A DNA stretch of 5,772 nt from Syntrophaceae bacterium (GTDB lineage: Bacteria; Desulfobacterota; Syntrophia; Syntrophales; UBA5619), in assembly GCA_023249795.1 (NCBI GenBank), contig JAHFBU010000121.1:1-5772 (forward strand), written 5' to 3'. The translations under genes were made by a program, and so were the position numbers. The notes under the pieces were generated by a model. That model did no database searches. It worked only from the letters and a program-made list of their open reading frames with translations, and was not told the origin of the DNA. Shown piece after piece: positions 1 through 5,524 of this stretch. Each line of letters opens with the position of its first letter. The first letter of the stretch is position 1.

Positions 1-154
1 AATAGTTGAAAGCTTTTGAAACCAATAGGCACCGATGGAACACCTCATCCGATTTTTTACGAAGCCGACAAGTTTCCCTTGAAGTCGTTCCCCCGATTTG
101 CTAAGCGCACTGCGGATACCGCGGCGAAAGACCGCTTACCCCCAGGGGAAAAAC

Positions 155-1471
155 ATGGATCGAAAAAAACAACCACCGGCGTCGCTTGCCTGGCTTGTCT
201 GGGGCCTCGGAGCGGCCTTCTACTTTACCGCTTTTTTCCACCGGGTCGCCCCCGCCGTCATGACCGATCCATTGATGGCCGAATTCAGCATCGGGGCCCG
301 GGAGCTCGGCCAGTTCAGCGCCTTCTACTTCTACAGCTACGTCTTCATGCAGATCCCCACCGGGATGCTGGCCGACCACTGGGGTCCCCGAAAACTCCTG
401 ACCGCGGGATCGCTGGTTGCCGCCTGTGGCACACTGCTGTTCGCGTCCGCCTCCTCCATCGCCGTGGCCGACCTGGGCCGCCTGCTGATCGGAGGGGCTT
501 CCGGGGTTGCCTTTGTCGCCCTGCTGAAACTCACAGCGCATTGGTTCCCGATCCGAATCTACGCCACGATCAGCGGCCTCATTCTGTTCATCGGCGTCGC
601 CGGGGCCGTAACCGCCGGCATGCCGATGCATTTTCTGGTCGAGGGTTTCGGCTGGCGCCCGGTGATGTTCGCCGTCGCTGTCCTGCATCTCCTGATCGGG
701 GCAGGCATCTGGCAGATCGTCCGGAACGATCCCAGCCAGAGGAATTACCAGAGCTATGCGCCGCCGGAGCAGCACCAGACCCCTTCCCTCCGGGAACTTG
801 CCTCGGGGCTGGTCACGGTTCTGCGCTACCGGAATACCTGGCTTGCCTCCGTGTTCGCCGGCGGCCTGTCGGGGCCGGTCATCGCTTTTGCGGGGCTCTG
901 GGGAGTCCCCTTCCTCACCACCCACTACGGTCTGCCAACCGCGGCCAGTTCCGCGCTCACATCGCTCATTCTGATCTGTTATGCCGTCGGGGGTGTCATG
1001 ATGGGCGCCTGGTCGGACCGAATCGGCCGACGCAAACCGGTCCTTCAAGTCGGCGCGGCTGTCGCCCTGCTCTGCTGGATCCCGATCCTTTTCATTCCAG
1101 CTCTTCCCGTCTGGCTTCTGGCCCTGCTGATGGTTGCCGCGGGGCTGTCGGCCGGCTCGATGATGATCACCTTCGCCTTCGTGAAGGAGTCCGTGCCCCC
1201 GGCGCTGGCCGGAACGGTTTCCGGAGTCTGCAACATGGGCTCGATGATGGGCGGGATGATCCTCCAGCCGGCGGTCGGCTGGATACTCGACCTGCACTGG
1301 CGCGGCACACTCCACGGCGGCGTCCGGATCTACGATCTGGCCGCCTACCGGTCCGGTTTTCTTCTGATGATCATCTTCTCGATCCTCTCCGTCCTGGCCA
1401 GCGTCTTTATCGCGGAAACCCACTGCCGTCATACGGCATTGCCGGAACCGGACGGCGCAGGCAAGAGATGA
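155..1471 (+). CDS. MFS transporter, substrate unknown
   Basis: This 438-residue inner-membrane protein is a secondary transporter of the major facilitator superfamily. It has about 12 hydrophobic segments in two halves, split by a polar loop near residues 190-215 (DPSQRNYQSYAPPEQHQ). The cytoplasmic loop motif A is seen in both halves: GMLADHWGPRK at about 70-80 and GAWSDRIGRRK at about 284-294. A GRLLIGGASG stretch follows at about 108-117, and HWFP at 129-132 resembles anion/organic-acid-type MFS proteins. I chose the ATG at 155 because AGGGGAA (144-150) precedes it; an in-frame ATG at 98 would add 19 polar residues with no membrane or signal character. The length is normal for the family and no lesion is seen. 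It appears monocistronic: 136 bp with hairpins separate it from the next gene. The family is certain, but the substrate cannot be read from the sequence. Confidence 0.92.
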   Translation: MDRKKQPPASLAWLVWGLGAAFYFTAFFHRVAPAVMTDPLMAEFSIGARELGQFSAFYFYSYVFMQIPTGMLADHWGPRKLLTAGSLVAACGTLLFASASSIAVADLGRLLIGGASGVAFVALLKLTAHWFPIRIYATISGLILFIGVAGAVTAGMPMHFLVEGFGWRPVMFAVAVLHLLIGAGIWQIVRNDPSQRNYQSYAPPEQHQTPSLRELASGLVTVLRYRNTWLASVFAGGLSGPVIAFAGLWGVPFLTTHYGLPTAASSALTSLILICYAVGGVMMGAWSDRIGRRKPVLQVGAAVALLCWIPILFIPALPVWLLALLMVAAGLSAGSMMITFAFVKESVPPALAGTVSGVCNMGSMMGGMILQPAVGWILDLHWRGTLHGGVRIYDLAAYRSGFLLMIIFSILSVLASVFIAETHCRHTALPEPDGAGKR

Positions 1472-1492
1472 CCGGGAGCTTTAACCGGCAAG

Positions 1493-1516
1493 CCCCATCC
1501 TGTGGGCGGGGATTTT
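1493..1516 (+). terminator. possible weak intrinsic terminator after the MFS gene
   Basis: CCCC (1493-1496) can pair with GGGG (1508-1511). The stem continues through an A-C mismatch and a T-G pair to two C-G pairs closing a TGT loop. ATTTT and a T/C-rich stretch follow. It lies 22 nt after the transporter stop codon, a suitable place for transcription to end. The mismatch and short T run make it a weak candidate. Confidence 0.3.
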
Positions 1517-1552
1517 CACTTTCTGTTTTCACCTCGTTGGATTAGGATGACC

Positions 1553-1574
1553 TGCGGGTGGACAGCCACCCGCA
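1553..1574 (+). repeat. perfect 9-bp stem-loop in the leader of the FmdB-like gene
   Basis: TGCGGGTGG (1553-1561) and CCACCCGCA (1566-1574) are exact reverse complements separated by the tetraloop ACAG. The stem is GC-rich and ends 16 nt before the ribosome binding site AGGGAGG at 1591-1597. No T tract follows on either strand, so it is not a standard intrinsic terminator. It could be an mRNA-stabilising 5' structure, a regulatory leader element, or an operator for a dimeric regulator. The pairing is seen directly; any role is inference. Confidence 0.6.
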
Positions 1575-1607
1575 ATTCAAACCCTAAGCAAGGGAGGACT
1601 AAAAATC

Positions 1608-2093
1608 ATGCCCATCTACGAATTCCATTGCACCCCCTGCAACACCGTTTTCAGTTTTTTCTCCAGCGGCGTGAACACGGCGAAGATCCCTGCCTGTCCG
1701 AAGTGCCGGCGCCCGCTGAAACGGCAGATGTCGGTCTTTGCGAAGGGTTCACGGGGAAGAGGCGAAGAGGGCGACGGCATGCCCCCCATGGACGAGGCGA
1801 AGATGGAAAAGGCGATGGCGATGCTCGCGGGGGAGGCGGAAAAGATCGGCGGGGACGACCCGCGCCAGGCCGTGCAACTCATGCGGAAGCTGACCGATGC
1901 GACCGGGCTCTCCCTCGGCTCCGGCATGGAAGAGGCATTGAACCGTCTGGAAAAAGGGGAGGACCCGGATCGGATCGAAGCGGAGATGGGCGACCTGCTC
2001 GATGGGGAGGAGCCCTTTCTCACCGGCGGAAAGGGCAATCGGGACGGCCGCAAAACGAAGCCCAGTGTGGACGAAACCCTCTATGATCTATGA
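1608..2093 (+). CDS. FmdB-like zinc-ribbon protein with long acidic C-terminal tail
   Basis: This is a 161-residue soluble protein. The N-terminus MPIYEFHCTPC is the classic opening of the FmdB/CxxC zinc-ribbon family. Cysteine pairs C8/C11 and C30/C33 (CPKC) should bind one zinc ion. After residue 45 comes a charged, mostly helical extension (about 60-136: MDEAKMEKAM, DDPRQAVQLMRKL, LEKGEDPDRIEAEMGDLL), ending in a polar tail. Minimal FmdB proteins are roughly 60-110 residues, so more than half of this protein is extension. FmdB was named as a putative regulator of formamidase genes, but the function of most family members is unknown, so no target is proposed. AGGGAGG at 1591-1597 lies 10 nt before the ATG and supports the start. 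The gene converges on the HAD phosphatase gene, and the transposase element begins one base after its TGA, leaving this gene intact. Confidence 0.85.
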   Translation: MPIYEFHCTPCNTVFSFFSSGVNTAKIPACPKCRRPLKRQMSVFAKGSRGRGEEGDGMPPMDEAKMEKAMAMLAGEAEKIGGDDPRQAVQLMRKLTDATGLSLGSGMEEALNRLEKGEDPDRIEAEMGDLLDGEEPFLTGGKGNRDGRKTKPSVDETLYDL

Positions 2094-2094
2094 T

Positions 2095-2120
2095 TGGGGT
2101 CAGGTCTTGGGATTTGAATT
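2095..2120. repeat. left copy of the 26-bp terminal inverted repeat
   Basis: The copy starts TGGGGTCAGGTCTTGGG and ends ATTTGAATT. It is the exact reverse complement of positions 2995-3020. Read on the minus strand it encodes the last six residues of the transposase (NSNPKT) and its TGA stop. It begins one base after the FmdB-like gene's stop codon. Immediately inside it, TGAATTCA (2115-2122) is a small palindrome that the other copy lacks, because of a single-base difference at the inner edge. Confidence 0.93.
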
Positions 2121-2966
2121 CAGTGATCGTTCTGTCACAATCTTGCTAACCGTTGAATAATGAATCCCGACATACTCGGCTACTTCGCCCTGCTTGTATC
2201 CATACTTCTCCACCGCTTCACCGATGACCCGGTTTCTCTCTTCGATATCCTTCACATCTTTAAACAGTATTTCCAACGACGGGCGATCCGCATGGCGCTG
2301 GCTACGGGGTATTTCTCCAAGGTCTCTTTTCCCCTCCAAATGCTTTCCTAACAACTCTGCAAAATCCGCATCACAGAGTAAGCCCCGTCTCGTCATTTGT
2401 TCCCAGATCGATCCTTCTCCGATTCCCGCCCTTATGAATTCACGATACTTTCTTTCAGCCTCCTGTCTGTTTTCGCCAAACCGCGCCAGCACCCATTCCA
2501 CAACCAGGTATCCATGCGGCTTCTCCATCCCTGCCGTCGCACGATAGCTGCTCCACTTCCAATTCTCGGGGGCGTTGGCTGCCTTTGCCCTCACCGGGTT
2601 TAGGACCACATATCGGCATGCCTCCATCAGATGGGTTTCCTTCTGCACCAATACGGCGCTAAAGCGTCCCTGAAAAATGTGTCCGACCCGGCCGCTTACC
2701 CGGTTTGATGCCTGGGTGTAAACCCCGTTCAATTGGCGCATCCCGGCAGAGAGGTTCCCCTCAGGGGTTTCCACAACCAGATGATAGTGATTATCCATCA
2801 AACAGTAGGCATGACAAAGCCAGTGAAAACGCTCCGTGACTTTGTGAAGAATCGTCAGGAAAAGATTGAAGTCATGATCAGAATAAAAAACGCGTCTCCG
2901 CTCATTACCACGGGTGGTAATGTGATAAACGGCGCCACTGTATTCTATGCGTAATGGTCTGGCCAT
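2100..2966 (-). CDS. REP-associated tyrosine transposase (Y1/HUH, IS200-like) with C-terminal helix-turn-helix
   Basis: This 288-residue protein is a single-strand DNA nuclease/strand transferase of the Y1_Tnp (IS200-like, RAYT) family. It opens with MARPLRIEYSGAVYHITTRGN, typical of the group. The HUH metal-binding motif is H60-Y61-H62 in LMDNHYHLVVE, and GHIFQGRF (95-102) is the usual conserved block. By comparison with other RAYTs, the catalytic tyrosine is probably Y119 in CRYVVLNPVRA. Residues about 225-280 form an added DNA-binding region with a helix-turn-helix-like segment (YGYKQGEVAEYVGIHYSTVSKIV), reminiscent of the DnaA C-terminal domain. All key residues are present and the frame is open, so it may be active. 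The ATG at 2966 has no clear Shine-Dalgarno sequence. The last codons and stop lie in the left inverted repeat. Relatives are sometimes mislabelled as RelE toxins; no toxin-antitoxin pair is present here. Confidence 0.93.
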   Translation of the reverse strand: MARPLRIEYSGAVYHITTRGNERRRVFYSDHDFNLFLTILHKVTERFHWLCHAYCLMDNHYHLVVETPEGNLSAGMRQLNGVYTQASNRVSGRVGHIFQGRFSAVLVQKETHLMEACRYVVLNPVRAKAANAPENWKWSSYRATAGMEKPHGYLVVEWVLARFGENRQEAERKYREFIRAGIGEGSIWEQMTRRGLLCDADFAELLGKHLEGKRDLGEIPRSQRHADRPSLEILFKDVKDIEERNRVIGEAVEKYGYKQGEVAEYVGIHYSTVSKIVTERSLNSNPKT

Positions 2967-2972
2967 GTTTTT

Positions 2973-3001
2973 TTAATAGCATACATTGCTTTTCAATTCA
3001 A
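2973..3001 (-). promoter_or_regulatory. candidate transposase promoter partly inside the right inverted repeat
   Basis: On the minus strand, TTGAAT (3001-2996) is followed after exactly 17 nt by TATTAA (2978-2973), close to sigma-70 -35 and -10 boxes. Only 6 nt separate the -10 box from the transposase ATG at 2966, so the transcript would be leaderless or nearly so. That fits the lack of a ribosome binding site. The -35 box is mostly within the repeat. In AT-rich sequence such matches arise easily by chance. Confidence 0.25.
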
Positions 3002-3020
3002 ATCCCAAGACCTGACCCCA
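2995..3020. repeat. right copy of the 26-bp terminal inverted repeat
   Basis: The copy runs from AATTCAAATCCC through AAGACCTGACCCCA and is an exact reverse complement of the left copy at 2095-2120. The match breaks at 2994 on the inner side and 3021 on the outer side. Read on the minus strand, the phosphatase gene passes through it as (A)TG GGG TCA GGT CTT GGG ATT TGA. The repeat therefore provides that protein's final residues MGSGLGI and its stop codon. Confidence 0.93.
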
Positions 3021-3636
3021 TTTCAAGCAGACTCTCCGGCGTATCGACCAGAAAATCGGGATGGGCGGCGGCGAGCCTCTCCCGGCTGTGCCAGCCCCAG
3101 GTGACGGCCACCGTCCGGACGCCCGCGGCGCGGGCCTCAACAATGTCCCCCACGGTGTCGCCGATGTAGAAGGTTCGCTCCGGGGGAGTGCCGTACTTCG
3201 CGAGGGCGTGGTCGATCTTCCCCTTCTTGCTGAAGAGGAAATCGGAGCCGAGGATCTCCGCAAAATAGGGATCGAATCCGAACCGTTCAATCATCTGTTT
3301 GATGGTCTGCGATCCGTTGGAGGAGATGACGGAGAGAAGATGGTCCTTCTTCAGGGATGTGAGCACGGGGATAAGGCCGTCGAAGGGCCGCATGGCATCG
3401 TAATCCATCCGCGGAAGGATCTCCATCGCCGCAAGGGTAAATGCCTCAAGATCCACCCCGCGGGCCGCCATCGATTCGTAGAAATTGCCGTCGAAGAGCG
3501 CCAGATAGTCTTCTTTGTTCTTTACGATGGGGGTTCCGATCCGCTCCAGGCAGCGTGCCACTGCTTCCGAATAGAGATCAAGAGAATCCGCGAGAACGCC
3601 GTCAAAATCGAACAGGAACAGTTTCCTGTCATTCAC
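2998..3636 (-). CDS. HAD-superfamily phosphatase, phosphoglycolate phosphatase-like
   Basis: This is a 212-residue cytoplasmic hydrolase that should remove phosphate from a small phosphorylated metabolite through a phospho-aspartate intermediate. Motif I is FDFDGVLADS, with nucleophile D10 and acid/base D12. A helical cap domain spans about 18-85. Motif II is SSNGS (105-109), motif III a lysine in SKKGK (136-140), and motif IV GDTVGD (D160, D164) binds magnesium. The layout matches the Gph/phosphatase-like subfamily, but the substrate is not determinable. The start is GTG at 3636, with GGAG at 3648-3645 8 nt upstream. It overlaps the stop of the upstream MBL gene as GTGA, so the two are probably translationally coupled. 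The last seven residues (MGSGLGI) and stop come from the transposase element's right repeat, so the native C-terminus appears replaced. The catalytic core is intact and the protein is probably still functional. Confidence 0.88.
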   Translation of the reverse strand: MNDRKLFLFDFDGVLADSLDLYSEAVARCLERIGTPIVKNKEDYLALFDGNFYESMAARGVDLEAFTLAAMEILPRMDYDAMRPFDGLIPVLTSLKKDHLLSVISSNGSQTIKQMIERFGFDPYFAEILGSDFLFSKKGKIDHALAKYGTPPERTFYIGDTVGDIVEARAAGVRTVAVTWGWHSRERLAAAHPDFLVDTPESLLEMGSGLGI

Positions 3637-4586
3637 AGCGTAATCTCCATGCCGTCATACGCAAGATCGATCAGGAGCGGCGAGGAGGGGGCATGGCTCT
3701 TCAAATAAGCGCGGGTTTCGGCAAGGAACCGGTCCAGGGCCTCATCCTCCCAGGTCGGTTCGCTGTGGAAGAGGCAGAGACGCTTGACCCCTGCGCGAAC
3801 GGCGAGTTCGACGCCGAGGAGGTTGCTGGAATGGCCCCAGTTTTCCTTCGGGCCCGTGGCGTCCTCCATGGGATACTGGGCATCGAAGATAAGCAGGTCC
3901 GCATCGCGGAAGAGGGCGATAAAGGAATAATCCTCTTCCCCTGCCTCTGCGCTGTGCTCCATATCGGTCGAATAGACGACCTTCTTCCCCTCCCGGACGA
4001 AGCTGAAGCCATAGGACCCCCCGGGATGTCTCTGGCCGAACATGCTGACGTCGAATCCGGCGATTCTGCGAGGCTGTTCCGTATCGAGGGCGTGAAAAGC
4101 GATCTTTGCCCCGAGGGAGCGGAAGGGAACCGGAAAGAAGGGGGCGGCCTGCTGGCGGTCAAACGCCTGTTCGATCTCCGTATGACCGCCGTAGATATGG
4201 ATCTCGTTGCCGGGAAGAAAGGCCGGGGTGAAGAACGGGAAACCCTGGATGTGGTCCCAGTGGAGGTGTGACAGGAAGATATGAAAAACGGCGGGAGCTC
4301 CGCCCTTTTCGGATAGCAGAAAGGCATTGCCGAAATCCCGGATGCCCGTTCCCGCATCGCAGAGAACGAGCTCCTCGCCCCCGCCGATTTCGACACAGGG
4401 GGTATTCCCCCCGTAGCTCCCCCGGACAGCGAAGGGAAGCTCCCGGTCGATAAAGGCATCGATCTCCTCATCCGCGGGATTCCGCGACCGGAATAATCGG
4501 ATGGCGCGGGAGATTTTCTCCCGAATCTGTCGCGTTGTTGCCGACGCGGGCAGCGAGCCGCGCGTTCCCCAGAAACGGACGTACAT
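3633..4586 (-). CDS. MBL-fold metallohydrolase (PhnP/phosphodiesterase-like)
   Basis: This 317-residue soluble protein has a metallo-beta-lactamase fold. It opens MYVRFWGTRGSLP and reaches YGGNTPCVEI at about 58-67 after a roughly 45-residue, mostly helical insert (ATTRQIREKISRAIRLF...). The metal motif HLHWDH gives H107, H109, D111 and H112. Other probable ligands are H187 (RHPGGSYGF), D208 (YSTDMEH) and H274 (LFHSEPT), with H252 in WGHSS near the active site. This is a complete binuclear zinc site of the type in PhnP and cyclic-nucleotide phosphodiesterase-like enzymes; the substrate is unknown. I chose ATG 4586, preceded by AGAGGG at 4595-4590 (a short 3-nt spacing), over a TTG at 4616 that would add ten residues (MDRFNPCRGI) without a ribosome binding site or family support. 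Its TGA overlaps the phosphatase GTG, so the two form a coupled pair. Confidence 0.88.
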   Translation of the reverse strand: MYVRFWGTRGSLPASATTRQIREKISRAIRLFRSRNPADEEIDAFIDRELPFAVRGSYGGNTPCVEIGGGEELVLCDAGTGIRDFGNAFLLSEKGGAPAVFHIFLSHLHWDHIQGFPFFTPAFLPGNEIHIYGGHTEIEQAFDRQQAAPFFPVPFRSLGAKIAFHALDTEQPRRIAGFDVSMFGQRHPGGSYGFSFVREGKKVVYSTDMEHSAEAGEEDYSFIALFRDADLLIFDAQYPMEDATGPKENWGHSSNLLGVELAVRAGVKRLCLFHSEPTWEDEALDRFLAETRAYLKSHAPSSPLLIDLAYDGMEITL

Positions 4587-4865
4587 AATCCCTCTACACG
4601 GGTTGAAACGGTCCAACGGCGGAGCTTATCACCATGCCGATCTTCCCTTAGCACGGTTGGCCGGCCATGGAGACCGGACCCCTTAGCCTCTTCCCGCCGC
4701 CGCTGAAACAGGCAGGAGCAATTTGCGCCGGATCTTACATGCTTCCGGGCGCCTTGTCCAGCGTTTCCATGCAATTCTTTTGTGCAAAGGCGAACGTGAG
4801 ATTGGCAAGCCGGAAATGCGGGAGGTCCCCCTCCATGAAGGTCGGAGAAGCGGATTGCAGACGAT
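4587..4865. other. 279-bp intergenic region between the corrinoid gene and the MBL gene
   Basis: No convincing coding sequence or RNA gene is seen on either strand. It holds a candidate minus-strand promoter (4732-4760), the palindrome TGGCCGGCCA (4658-4667) in what would be the MBL leader, and a 5-bp stem GGAGG/CCTCC (4821-4834) with no T tract. I see no cobalamin riboswitch consensus. Confidence 0.5.
4732..4760 (-). promoter_or_regulatory. candidate sigma-70 promoter for the MBL-HAD gene pair
   Basis: On the minus strand, TGGACA (4760-4755; 5 of 6 matches to TTGACA) is followed after 17 nt by TAAGAT (4737-4732; 4 of 6 matches to TATAAT), with TG directly before the -10 box. Transcription would start near 4725, giving a leader of about 140 nt before the MBL start. 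The spacing is ideal and the position fits an independent transcription unit, but this is a consensus match only. Confidence 0.35.
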
Positions 4866-5498
4866 TCAGGATCTCAGGGTACGGGCTTTTTCCACTGCGC
4901 CCGCCGCATCGGGTGAATAGCCGTCTGCCCCGATATCCCGGCAGAATTCTTCCGTCACCGGCGCTCCGCCGACCAGCACTTTTACGCTGTCCCGCAGGCC
5001 CGCCTGCGAGAGCGCATCGATAACATCTCTCATCCGGGACATGGTCGTCGTCAGCAGCGACGAAAGGCAGACGATGCGTGGCTGGAGGGTTCTGACCGCC
5101 TCGACGAATCGTTCCGGAGATACATCCACTCCCAGATCGGCCACCCGATAGGCCGCGCCTTCCATAAACATGCCCACAAGGTTCTTGCCGATATCGTGGA
5201 GGTCGCCCTGGATGGTGCCGATCACGACGGTGCCTTCCGAACGGGCTCCCGTCTCAATGAGCCGGGGTCGCAGAACCAGCATGGCCGCCTTCATGGCCTT
5301 TGCCGCAACAAGCACCTCAGGCATGAAAAACTCATCACGGCGAAATTTCTCTCCCACGACATCCATTCCCGCAACCAGCCCCTGGCGGAGAATCACCGCC
5401 GGAGAAATGCCCTGAATCAGCGCTTCCTCCGTCAGTCTGGCCACCTCGACAGAGTTGCCGTCCTGCAACGCCTCCGCAATCCTCTCCATGGACATCAT
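4866..5498 (-). CDS. corrinoid (B12)-binding methyltransferase subunit, MtbC/MttC-like
   Basis: This 210-residue cytoplasmic protein carries a methyl group on cobalamin between a substrate-specific methyltransferase and an acceptor methyltransferase. Residues about 1-85 form the helical B12-binding cap, including the family signature GMDVVGEKFRRDEFFMPEVLVAAKAM at 44-69. The Rossmann-like corrinoid domain follows, with GDLHDIGKNLV (98-108). H101 in the DxHxxG motif should be the lower cobalt ligand. SSLLTTT (146-152) and GGAPV (177-181) complete the nucleotide-loop pocket. The length is that of the usual stand-alone corrinoid proteins. AAAAGGAG (5514-5507) lies 8 nt before the ATG at 5498; further ATGs at 5495 and 5489 are alternatives. 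It starts 26 nt after the ABC ATPase gene, suggesting one operon. No partner methyltransferase is in the window, so the methyl donor (methylamine, methoxy or betaine-like compound) is open. Confidence 0.92.
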   Translation of the reverse strand: MMSMERIAEALQDGNSVEVARLTEEALIQGISPAVILRQGLVAGMDVVGEKFRRDEFFMPEVLVAAKAMKAAMLVLRPRLIETGARSEGTVVIGTIQGDLHDIGKNLVGMFMEGAAYRVADLGVDVSPERFVEAVRTLQPRIVCLSSLLTTTMSRMRDVIDALSQAGLRDSVKVLVGGAPVTEEFCRDIGADGYSPDAAGAVEKARTLRS

Positions 5499-5524
5499 CC
5501 GTTCATCTCCTTTTCATCCGGGGG

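Larger units (their letters stand above)
2095..3020 (-). mobile_element. REP-associated tyrosine transposase element bounded by a 26-bp inverted repeat
   Basis: A single Y1-transposase gene fills this 926-bp unit, and exact 26-bp inverted copies mark its two ends. The interior is more AT-rich than its surroundings: a sampled line inside is about 52% GC, against about 73% for a line of the MFS gene. Both features point to acquired DNA. No target-site duplication is evident, as expected for HUH/Y1 enzymes, which act on single-stranded DNA. The outer ends cannot be fixed precisely without an empty-site comparison, so the limits given are those of the perfect repeat. It sits between two convergent genes and contributes the 3' end of one of them. 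Confidence 0.75.

Noticed and set aside
1..154. Promoter or upstream gene end before the transporter
   Set aside because: TTGAAG near 78-83 pairs only with a poor -10 box (TAAGCG), and no conserved coding tail is recognisable in any frame.
101..1432. Minus-strand 443-codon reading frame opposite the transporter
   Set aside because: The product is dominated by Gly, Asp, Arg and Gln with no recognisable motif; it reflects codon bias of the opposite gene.
16..1545. Long plus-strand reading frame of 509 codons over the transporter
   Set aside because: Its translation is rich in Arg, Pro and Gly without domain logic; the frame of the MFS protein has clear membrane segments and motif A twice, so this is a GC-rich shadow frame.
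2100..2966. Toxin gene of a toxin-antitoxin pair (a RelE label sometimes attached to relatives of this protein)
   Set aside because: The HUH motif, the probable catalytic tyrosine and the inverted repeats identify a Y1 transposase; there is no small partner gene beside it.
3441..4271. Plus-strand 276-codon reading frame opposite the MBL and HAD genes
   Set aside because: Both minus-strand genes have complete catalytic motifs here and the plus-strand product shows none.
3701..4774. Second minus-strand reading frame of 357 codons overlapping the MBL gene
   Set aside because: Its Ser/Arg/Pro-rich product is a frame-shifted reading of the real MBL gene.
4821..4834. Hairpin GGAGG-TCCC-CCTCC as terminator of the corrinoid operon
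   Set aside because: The stem is only 5 bp and no T tract follows on the minus strand.
4587..4865. Cobalamin riboswitch or RNA gene near the corrinoid gene
   Set aside because: No B12-box-like conserved segment or tRNA-like cloverleaf was recognised, and the region lies downstream rather than upstream of the corrinoid gene.
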